Assembly: GCA_963626085.1 (NCBI GenBank)
Contig: CAVFVJ010000015.1
Span: 80,639-144,638, forward strand
Origin: Colivivens sp963626085
GTDB lineage: Bacteria > Bacteroidota > Bacteroidia > Bacteroidales > Bacteroidaceae
DNA length: 64,000 nucleotides
Direction of reading: 5' to 3'
The position numbers were made by a program, and so were the translations under genes. The notes beneath the pieces were generated by a model. It had not been told where the DNA came from and searched no databases. It saw nothing but the letters and a program-made list of their open reading frames with translations. Shown in pieces: positions 34,721 through 41,644 of this stretch; within the stretch, counting starts at the first letter, position 1; each line of letters begins with the position of its first letter.

Positions 34721-35935
34721 ATGAGACTACCAGATGATTTTATATCGGAGATGCAAGGCTTACTTGACGACAACTCTATTAAAGAGTTCTTGTACGCCCT
34801 TACGCAGACACCCCCTACAAGCATACGACTGAACACACGAAGGATTACCGGGGAAGCAATGAAGGAACTCACGGATACCTTACACCTATCCGAGTCCAAC
34901 CGTATCCCATGGTGCGAAAACGGATACTATCTCGACAGCCGTCCTCAGTTCATCATGGACCCATTGTTTCATGCTGGAGCGTATTATGTACAGGAAGCGT
35001 CATCGATGTACATTTCCTTTCTGCTACGCCATTACAACGGGACAAGAAATGTATCCGCACTAGACCTATGCGCCGCCCCTGGGGGGAAGTCTACACTACT
35101 GCTGTCGGAACTGTCTGAGGATTCAACGTTGGTGGCAAACGAGATTATTCCCAAACGGGCATCAATCTTATGCGAAAATATCTGCAAATGGGACTCCAAC
35201 AATGTCACCGTCACCAACAACCGTCCTGAGGACTTCAACCGGATGAAGGAAGTGTTCGACCTTATCCTGTGCGACGTGCCGTGTTCGGGCGAAGGGATGT
35301 TCAGAAAAGACCCTGATTCAATCAGCCAATGGTCGCCACATAATGTCGACATGTGTAGCAAACGTCAGAAAGACATAGTCAGTGCCATATGGGACTGTTT
35401 AAAACCAGGTGGACTAATGATATACAGTACATGTACTTATAACACGAAAGAAAACGAAGAAAACGTGAGGTGGATAAGTCTGAATCTCGGAGCAGAAATA
35501 CTGAGTTGTCCGACACATAGCGAATGGGATATCACACGAAACCTCATACATGGCGAAGCTTTCGACTGTCTGCACTTCATGCCACATAAACAAAAAGGAG
35601 AAGGATTTTTCTGCGCTATACTCAAGAAAGAGGGAGAGTACGATGGACAGAAGCATAGTGGCACAACTCGCATCAGCGACAAGATATTGAGCAGACTACA
35701 CACACTGGACATAGAAGACAGAACTACAGGAAGCGTGGCGAGGGTGGACGTTGATAAGCAGACCGCACTGCGATACCTCAAGGGTGAAGCACTGATACTT
35801 CCACCTGATACGCCCAAAGGATTAGTCACCATAACATATATGCAGATGCCACTGGGTAAAATGAAAAATATCGGCAGCCGCGCAAACAACCTCTACCCAA
35901 AGGAATGGAGGATAAGGAAACAGCTTAGCCAGTAA
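34721..35935 (+). CDS. RsmF-like rRNA cytosine-C5 methyltransferase
   Basis: From the ATG at 34721 the protein has 404 residues. It has a NOL1/NOP2/Sun methyltransferase core: CAAPGGKSTLLLSEL (AdoMet loop), NEIIPKRASILCENI, LILCDVPCSGEGMFRKDP (catalytic Cys in motif IV) and YSTCTYNTKENEENVRW (motif VI Cys). A C-terminal extension of about 130 residues is of the RsmF/PUA-like type. These enzymes make m5C in rRNA. Earlier starts in the same frame run through the promoter and into the divergent cstA-like gene and are rejected. Confidence 0.92.
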   Translation: MRLPDDFISEMQGLLDDNSIKEFLYALTQTPPTSIRLNTRRITGEAMKELTDTLHLSESNRIPWCENGYYLDSRPQFIMDPLFHAGAYYVQEASSMYISFLLRHYNGTRNVSALDLCAAPGGKSTLLLSELSEDSTLVANEIIPKRASILCENICKWDSNNVTVTNNRPEDFNRMKEVFDLILCDVPCSGEGMFRKDPDSISQWSPHNVDMCSKRQKDIVSAIWDCLKPGGLMIYSTCTYNTKENEENVRWISLNLGAEILSCPTHSEWDITRNLIHGEAFDCLHFMPHKQKGEGFFCAILKKEGEYDGQKHSGTTRISDKILSRLHTLDIEDRTTGSVARVDVDKQTALRYLKGEALILPPDTPKGLVTITYMQMPLGKMKNIGSRANNLYPKEWRIRKQLSQ

Positions 35936-35948
35936 ACGGTTCGACAAT

Positions 35949-35979
35949 AAAAAAAGGGCATCCCTACCGAGAGATGCCC
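35949..35979 (-). terminator. Terminator of the rplM-rpsI-rpsB-tsf operon
   Basis: GGGCATC (35956-35962) pairs with GATGCCC (35973-35979). On the minus strand it is followed by TTTTTTTATT. It lies about 45 bases after the tsf stop. Confidence 0.85.
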
Positions 35980-36024
35980 ACGCCTGTCTGCCATCAAGCA
36001 GACATGACTATAAGAGGTAATGAT

Positions 36025-37017
36025 TTATTCGCTACGGAGAGTGAAACGCTTGAAGTCAGTAACAGTAAGATCCTTGTCGATATTCTGGAGGTACTGAGCT
36101 ACACTGACCTTACTATCGTCGATGTAAGCCTGATCAAGCAGACAAGACTCCTTGTAGAACTTGTTAAGCATACCGTTTGCGATGTTCTGAATCATCTGTT
36201 CTGGTAGACTTGCAGCCTTCTCCTCTGCCACCTTTGCCTTGATTTCGCGAGCCTGAGCAGCCTGTTCTGGAGTGATCCATCCCTTGGCAGTATTGGACTC
36301 GATGTGGTCATCGCTGTCAACATGTGCCGGATTGATGCCAGCCTTCTTCAGCGCAGCCTCGATAGCCTTGTTGATTTGGTTCTGCTTTGCCTTCTCGATG
36401 TCTGCCTTATACTCAACGTCTTTCACGTGCTGTGGCACAGATGCCTCGTCGAGAGCTACAGGAGCCATCGCAGCCACTTGCATTGCCACGTTCTTAGCCA
36501 CATCATCGGCACATGGCTTGCTCATGGCGACGAGAGTACACAGGAAGTTCTGGTTCATGTGATTGTAAGCACATACATATTCACCTTCAACCACATTATA
36601 GCCATCGAGTTCCATTTTCTCTCCAGTCACACCAGAGCGTTCAGTAACAGCCTCTGTAACAGGCTTACCATCGATTGTGAGAGCCTTCACTTCATCAAGA
36701 GTCTTACATTTGTTTTCTACAGCAAGGTCGAGAATTTTAGAGCAAAGAGCCACGAAATCGGCATTCTTTGCCACGAAGTCTGTCTCACACTTGAGAGCAA
36801 TCATCGCAGCGAACTTACCGTCAACCTTTGCGAGAACACAACCCTCAGCTGCCTCACGGTCAGAACGCTTGGCGGCAACCAACTGTCCTTTCTTGCGGAG
36901 AATCTCCATTGCCTGCTCCATGTCACCGTTGGCTTCTGTAAGAGCCTTCTTACAGTCCATCAGACCTGCTTGAGTCTTTTGGCGCAGAGCATTGATTTCT
37001 GCTAATGTGATAGCCAT
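36025..37017 (-). CDS. tsf: Elongation factor Ts
   Basis: The 330-residue protein begins with the UBA-like N-terminus (INALRQKTQAGLMDCKKALTE) and the TDFVAKN motif that contacts EF-Tu. EF-Ts releases GDP from EF-Tu. It is somewhat longer than the E. coli protein (283 residues), as in other Bacteroidetes, owing to the C-terminal core. It lies 30 bases after rpsB and ends the operon. Confidence 0.97.
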   Translation of the reverse strand: MAITLAEINALRQKTQAGLMDCKKALTEANGDMEQAMEILRKKGQLVAAKRSDREAAEGCVLAKVDGKFAAMIALKCETDFVAKNADFVALCSKILDLAVENKCKTLDEVKALTIDGKPVTEAVTERSGVTGEKMELDGYNVVEGEYVCAYNHMNQNFLCTLVAMSKPCADDVAKNVAMQVAAMAPVALDEASVPQHVKDVEYKADIEKAKQNQINKAIEAALKKAGINPAHVDSDDHIESNTAKGWITPEQAAQAREIKAKVAEEKAASLPEQMIQNIANGMLNKFYKESCLLDQAYIDDSKVSVAQYLQNIDKDLTVTDFKRFTLRSE

Positions 37018-37047
37018 ATTCTGTTTTTATTTATTCCGATTAAACAA

Positions 37048-37920
37048 TTATTCTGCCTCTTCTGCCTTAGTCTCCTCAGTCGGAGCTTCAGTCTGAGATT
37101 TCTCCTCTACAGGAGCCTCTGTTTCCTTTGCCTCGTCTGATTTCTTGACATCCTTACGCTGGCGTCTCGGTTTAACTGGTGCATCTGCAGCATCTGCCTG
37201 TTCGCCAGCTGCCTCCATGTCAATTTTCTCAATCTTACGCTCCTCAAGTCCTTCTGCGATAGCGTCACAACATGCACCTACGATAACCTCGATTGACTTT
37301 GATGCATCGTCATTGGCAGGAATCATGAAGTCTACATTGCCTGGGTTAGAGTTGGTGTCCACGATTGCGAACACTGGAATACCCAAACGGTTTGCCTCGT
37401 GCACTGCAATATGTTCCTTCATCACGTCAACTACAAAGAGAGCAGCAGGAAGACGTGTAAGATCTGCGATTGAACCGAGGTTCTTCTCCAGTTTCTCACG
37501 TTTACGACGAATCTGAAGGTTCTCACGCTTTGACAACTTGTCGTACGTACCATCAGCAATCATCTTGTCGATGTTTGACATTTTCTTAACAGCCTTACGT
37601 ATAGTTGGGAAGTTGGTGAGCATACCACCCGGCCAACGCTCAATCACATAAGGCATACCTACTGCTTTAGCCTTCTCGGCAACAGCTTCCTTTGCCTGCT
37701 TCTTTGTAGCGACAAAAAGGATACGCTTGCCTGACTTTGCAATCTGCTTAAGGGCTTCAGCAGCTACGTCAACACAGTCTACAGTCTTGTTCAGGTCGAT
37801 GATGTGAATGCCGTTACGCTCCATAAATATATAAGGAGCCATTGCTGGATTCCATTTTCTCTTGAGGTGTCCGAAGTGACAGCCTGCTTCCAATAATTGT
37901 TCGAAATTAGTTCTTGACAT
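37048..37920 (-). CDS. rpsB: 30S ribosomal protein S2
   Basis: The 290-residue protein has the S2 signatures LEAGCHFGHLKRKWNP near the start, FVATKKQAKEAV, YVIERWPGGMLTNFPT and GIPVFAIVDTNSNP. A C-terminal extension of about 55 residues, rich in Glu, Ala and Lys, is a lineage-specific tail. S2 joins the small subunit late and contacts S1. The gene precedes tsf, the usual bacterial order. A 115-base leader with two hairpins lies before it. Confidence 0.98.
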   Translation of the reverse strand: MSRTNFEQLLEAGCHFGHLKRKWNPAMAPYIFMERNGIHIIDLNKTVDCVDVAAEALKQIAKSGKRILFVATKKQAKEAVAEKAKAVGMPYVIERWPGGMLTNFPTIRKAVKKMSNIDKMIADGTYDKLSKRENLQIRRKREKLEKNLGSIADLTRLPAALFVVDVMKEHIAVHEANRLGIPVFAIVDTNSNPGNVDFMIPANDDASKSIEVIVGACCDAIAEGLEERKIEKIDMEAAGEQADAADAPVKPRRQRKDVKKSDEAKETEAPVEEKSQTEAPTEETKAEEAE

Positions 37921-37967
37921 AATTCTTTCTTGATTTGTTTGTTTACTTTCCTTTTAGTTAAAAAACC

Positions 37968-38013
37968 AGCCTCCAAGTAGCCCATAGGGATCTTGGAAGT
38001 TTAGATACTAAAC
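37968..38013 (-). promoter_or_regulatory. Hairpins in the rpsB leader
   Basis: Between rpsI and rpsB, CCAAG/CTTGG (37973-37996) with an inner CCC/GGG, and GTTTAG-ATA-CTAAAC (37999-38013), can form hairpins. On the minus strand a run of six T follows about nine bases after the first hairpin. This may be an autoregulatory S2 leader or an attenuator; the evidence is structural only. Confidence 0.4.
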
Positions 38014-38035
38014 CCCTGTCCAAGCATGTATGACA

Positions 38036-38422
38036 TCAACGCTTACTGAACTGGAATCTGCGACGAGCCTTTGGTCTACCTGGCTTCTTGCGCTCAACAA
38101 CACGTGAGTCACGAGTGATGAACCCTTCAGCACGGAGTGCCTTCTTGTCTTCGGCATTGATCTTCACGAGTGCACGGGCAATAGCGAGACGGAGAGCCTG
38201 TGACTGACCTGTGTAACCACCTCCGTAGAGGTTTACCTTGATATCGTACTTATCAGCGACATCAAGCAGGTTCAACGGCTGCTTTACAACGAACTGTACC
38301 AGTTCTGATGGGAAGTACTCCTTAAGATCTCGTTTGTTGATGGTGATCTTGCCTGTTCCTTCTGTGAGATATACGCGAGCAACTGCGGCTTTGCGACGAC
38401 CTAATGCATTAATCATTTCCAT
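38036..38422 (-). CDS. rpsI: 30S ribosomal protein S9
   Basis: The 128-residue protein has the S9 pattern: GRRKAAVARVYL, GGGYTGQSQALRLAIARALV and the basic tail KKPGRPKARRRFQFSKR that reaches the P-site tRNA. It follows rplM by 13 bases and is followed by rpsB. Confidence 0.98.
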   Translation of the reverse strand: MEMINALGRRKAAVARVYLTEGTGKITINKRDLKEYFPSELVQFVVKQPLNLLDVADKYDIKVNLYGGGYTGQSQALRLAIARALVKINAEDKKALRAEGFITRDSRVVERKKPGRPKARRRFQFSKR

Positions 38423-38435
38423 ATATCTTCATTAT

Positions 38436-38897
38436 TTATTTCAGTGTGTTAATATCGATTGCCTTTGGGCTCTGTGCCTCTTGCTTGTGCTCTGCTCCTT
38501 CATATATGTAAAGGTTGCCAAGCAACTTAGAACCAAGGTGTCCCTTAGTGAGCATGCCCTTCACAGCGTGACGGAGAATTCGCTCATATCCGTTAGGACG
38601 CTTTGACAATTCAGCAGGACTCTGCTTGTGCTGACCGCCTGGATAACCAGAGAAGGTTATGTACTGCTTGTCTGTCCACTTCTTACCTGAGAATTTAACC
38701 TTTTCAGCATTAATAATGATGACGTTGTCACCACAATCCTGATTCGGGGTGAAACATGGTTTGTACTTGCCACGCAGAATCTTCGCCACCTTAGAACAAA
38801 GGCGACCAACTGTTTGATCTGTTGCATCGACAACAACCCACTGCTTTCCAGCTTCTTCCGGTGTCACACAACGGGTCTTTGCACTTAATGTATTCAT
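38436..38897 (-). CDS. rplM: 50S ribosomal protein L13
   Basis: From MNTLSAKTRCV the protein has 153 residues, with QWVVVDATDQTVGRL, KYKPCFTPNQDCGD, NAEKVKFSG and ILRHAVKGMLTKG, the L13 hallmarks. The frame is open 65 codons further upstream, but that part is the mRNA leader. L13 is an early-assembly protein of the large subunit. The gene heads the ribosomal operon. Confidence 0.97.
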   Translation of the reverse strand: MNTLSAKTRCVTPEEAGKQWVVVDATDQTVGRLCSKVAKILRGKYKPCFTPNQDCGDNVIIINAEKVKFSGKKWTDKQYITFSGYPGGQHKQSPAELSKRPNGYERILRHAVKGMLTKGHLGSKLLGNLYIYEGAEHKQEAQSPKAIDINTLK

Positions 38898-39083
38898 TTT
38901 CTTTCTACTTTTAATCTGTTCAATTAATATCACAAAAATTCGCTCCATTCCCTCATCCCGACAAAGGAGACTCGGTGGAGATGTAGTTTTTACGGGACGA
39001 TTCACAGACCACACTGACCGGCCAAAATCAGCACTATCTACACATCCGCTTAGGAGGACCATCATGCCTCCTTGATAATAATC
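38898..39083 (-). promoter_or_regulatory. Long leader of the rplM operon
   Basis: About 185 nt separate the predicted transcript start from the rplM ATG. The stretch has several G/C-rich short inverted segments and would suit an L13 autoregulatory leader, a class reported for Bacteroidia. I have not matched it to a defined structure. Confidence 0.4.
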
Positions 39084-39089
39084 GGCTTG

Positions 39090-39097
39090 CAAAGGTA
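39090..39097 (-). promoter_or_regulatory. Promoter -7 element of the rplM operon
   Basis: TACCTTTG (39097 to 39090) on the minus strand. Confidence 0.7.
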
Positions 39098-39213
39098 GTA
39101 CTTTTCAATCAACCAGCCAAAGATTAAGGACTTTTATTTGATATAAAGGCATCAAAAACACAGGAACAGACCATTTTTGACTCATTGGATCTTATGGTTA
39201 CGAATAAATTCAC

Positions 39214-39221
39214 TAAATTTG
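39214..39221 (+). promoter_or_regulatory. Promoter -7 element of the outer-membrane protein gene
   Basis: TAAATTTG at 39214-39221, followed by AAAGGAGAAC shortly before the ATG at 39243, one of the few Shine-Dalgarno-like sequences of the window. Confidence 0.65.
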
Positions 39222-39242
39222 CACCGCACAAAAGGAGAACTG

Positions 39243-40316
39243 ATGAATAAATTTATTTTGATTTCACTGATATCCGCTATGGGTGTTACAAGCGGACAAG
39301 CACAAATACAACTGAATCACATAGACCTGTCGGCATCAATAGGAACCGACGGTATTGGTTTTGACATTGGCATGCCTGTGAATGATTACGTGCAAGTACG
39401 CGCCGGAGCATCATTCATGCCGCACAGGAAAAGGAACATTGCATTTGAGACTGTAATAGGAGAGACCGACCCAACACTAACAGCAGAGGAGAACCAAGCC
39501 TTGTCAAATGCACACTTCGACGCACTGACAAGCTTGATGAGTAGTTTCACTGGCAACAATATCGGACGCAGTATAAACGCTTACAGCGAACCCACATTCA
39601 ACAACTTCAAGTTGCTGGTCGACATATTTCCATTTCAGAACAATAAGCACTGGCATTTTACGGCAGGATTCTATCTAGGCAGCGCACAAGTATCAAAAAT
39701 TTACAACAGAGCTGCTGACATGACCACACTAATGGGCATCACCATATACAATAGGATGTATAGGGACGTATTATCAGAAGATCCCCTACTTGAATACAAC
39801 GGCAACTACATCTACTTGCCAGAGAGTTTTGCAGAACGGGTGCTTGAATACGGAGAGATGGGTATTCTAATAGGCGAATACTCTCACGACGTGTACGCCA
39901 AGGAAGATATACTCTGGGACTATACAGCCTACGACCCAATTACTGGTGACATACTACATGAAAAGGGTGACATACACTACGCAAAAGGAGAGATAATTCA
40001 TCAGAAAGGGGAAGAGTATCGCATCACTCCAAACGAGGACAACATGTTAAAAGCCAGCACTAAAGCCAACAGATTCCGTCCATACATCGGAGCCGGTTAT
40101 TCAACCAACATAACAAAAGACAATCGCACCGCCATTGCAGTTGACGCAGGTATGTTACTGTGGGGAGGCACACCCGAAATCACCATGCACGACGGTACGA
40201 ATGTATTGAGGGACTTGCAGAACTTAAGAGGCAAGTTCGCAGACTATGCCAACTCTATATCTAAGCTGAAAGTGTATCCTGTCATCAGCATAAGGATTAC
40301 ACGTAGGCTGTTCTGA
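39243..40316 (+). CDS. Predicted outer-membrane beta-barrel protein
   Basis: The 357-residue protein has a signal peptide (MNKFILISLISAMGVTSGQA) and amphipathic strands such as DLSASIGTDGIGFDIGMPV, YVQVRAGASFMP, RPYIGAGYSTNI and YPVISIRITRRLF. The final residue is Phe, as in many outer-membrane barrels. A curious central stretch (GDILHEKGDIHYAKGEIIH) repeats a G(D/E)I-xxxKG unit. I recognise no family. The gene has its own promoter and SD-like site, and converges with the dockerin-like gene 4 bases later. Confidence 0.7.
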   Translation: MNKFILISLISAMGVTSGQAQIQLNHIDLSASIGTDGIGFDIGMPVNDYVQVRAGASFMPHRKRNIAFETVIGETDPTLTAEENQALSNAHFDALTSLMSSFTGNNIGRSINAYSEPTFNNFKLLVDIFPFQNNKHWHFTAGFYLGSAQVSKIYNRAADMTTLMGITIYNRMYRDVLSEDPLLEYNGNYIYLPESFAERVLEYGEMGILIGEYSHDVYAKEDILWDYTAYDPITGDILHEKGDIHYAKGEIIHQKGEEYRITPNEDNMLKASTKANRFRPYIGAGYSTNITKDNRTAIAVDAGMLLWGGTPEITMHDGTNVLRDLQNLRGKFADYANSISKLKVYPVISIRITRRLF

Positions 40317-40320
40317 AGAA

Positions 40321-41538
40321 TCATTTTAATTTCAGTGCATCATATATCATCAGTGCGTCTTGAGTATCCACCACTCCATCACTGTTGATATCATACTTAT
40401 TGTCGGCATCGGATACAGATTCCATCACATTATACAAATCTGATACATCCTGCATATCCACACATCCATCGCCATTGAGATCGTACTGTGCAATCTTTTC
40501 ATACTCTGCATACTCTGCTTCCGTCATCAGTATCATCTCCGAAGCTGTACCTGCTACGACTGGAAGGTAACACTGGTTGGCATTGAGGTAACGGTTATCG
40601 TCATCACCCCACCAATTGACATGCAAGTCGGACGTACTGGAATGGAGGGCTAGTTTGCCTTCCGCATCCACCCCCCACACACGCATGGACGAGGCATCGA
40701 AGGCCGTAATCGCATCTTTCGACTTCTCGCGGAACTCATTGCAGAAATAAATGCCTTTCAGCACATTGCCCGACAGTGGGCTGTAAGTATCTTTTAGCAA
40801 AGTGAGCTTGTTGCCAGACTTATCAGCAGATGCGCATTCTATAATCACTGGTGTTGAAGCCGGAACGACATCGGACTTCAATTCCGTCAGCACGGCTATG
40901 TTGCCGTCAACCTTACTGACATAATATGCCTTCATGCCAGTGGAGGCAAAAGAGAAAGCGAAGTCTGCATAGAAGGGGGCATAGTACTTGTTGCCCGACT
41001 CACCTGTAACGGTGATAGTCGGTTCAACTCCGAAGTAACAATCGGTAGCAGCGTCAATCGGTTCAACCAGCCATCGGCGCGTAGTGCCCTTACCTGTAGT
41101 ACCCAAAGTGTTGAAGTCTCCGCCCCAGCTACCAGAATCACTCAGATAGAGAGTCACGCCACTTTCTGTAGCACTGACCTGATAGAAGGTCTGTCCGTCT
41201 TTGGTGCCGGTTGACTTAACCTCAACGTAACGCCCTATAATTTTATATACACCTGTACCTTGCGAAGTTATATTCCAATAATCCCCACCCTTGTTCTCGA
41301 AGTATAGCACCGAAGCCGGAGCTGATATAGCCTTGTCGAGACCGTACCACAACTGTATGGCAGCCATATCCGCGGAAGTGGTGGCATAATTGACACTACC
41401 CGTATTGTCGCACACCCAGAAATAATTGCCAGTACCGTAGTTCTTGACCCTGTAGAACCCACTGTCAGTCAACTGTGCCCTTGCCAGTATTGTCAATGTT
41501 CCAAGTGTCAGTATCAATCCTATACGTTTCATAGCCAT
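40321..41538 (-). CDS. Exported protein with C-terminal dockerin-like repeats
   Basis: The 405-residue protein has a signal peptide (MKRIGLILTLGTLTILARAQ). A domain of about 140 residues with YRVKNYGTGNYFW, LWYGLDKA and RRWLVEPID and a middle beta-rich domain follow. The last 60 residues contain two calcium-loop repeats, YDLNGDGCVDMQDVSDL and YDINSDGVVDTQDALMI, of the dockerin type I kind. In Bacteroidetes these repeats occur on surface proteins outside true cellulosomes. The start may be 41538 or the second ATG at 41532. The start codon is just 7 bases after a terminator-like hairpin. Confidence 0.78.
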   Translation of the reverse strand: MAMKRIGLILTLGTLTILARAQLTDSGFYRVKNYGTGNYFWVCDNTGSVNYATTSADMAAIQLWYGLDKAISAPASVLYFENKGGDYWNITSQGTGVYKIIGRYVEVKSTGTKDGQTFYQVSATESGVTLYLSDSGSWGGDFNTLGTTGKGTTRRWLVEPIDAATDCYFGVEPTITVTGESGNKYYAPFYADFAFSFASTGMKAYYVSKVDGNIAVLTELKSDVVPASTPVIIECASADKSGNKLTLLKDTYSPLSGNVLKGIYFCNEFREKSKDAITAFDASSMRVWGVDAEGKLALHSSTSDLHVNWWGDDDNRYLNANQCYLPVVAGTASEMILMTEAEYAEYEKIAQYDLNGDGCVDMQDVSDLYNVMESVSDADNKYDINSDGVVDTQDALMIYDALKLK

Positions 41539-41545
41539 AAAAACA

Positions 41546-41592
41546 AAAGCTTGCTCCCTTCGTCACACCATGCGAATCCGGGAACAAGCTTT
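41546..41592 (-). terminator. Terminator-like hairpin between coiled-coil and dockerin genes
   Basis: AAAGCTTG-C-TCCC (41546-41558) pairs with GGGA-A-CAAGCTTT (41580-41592). On the minus strand TTTTGTTTTTATG follows, in which the ATG is the start of the dockerin-like gene. It probably ends the coiled-coil lipoprotein transcript. Confidence 0.75.
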
Positions 41593-41644
41593 ATCATAGT
41601 CTTAACGATTTTACTATTTATATATATTATAAGGTGTAGCCCGA

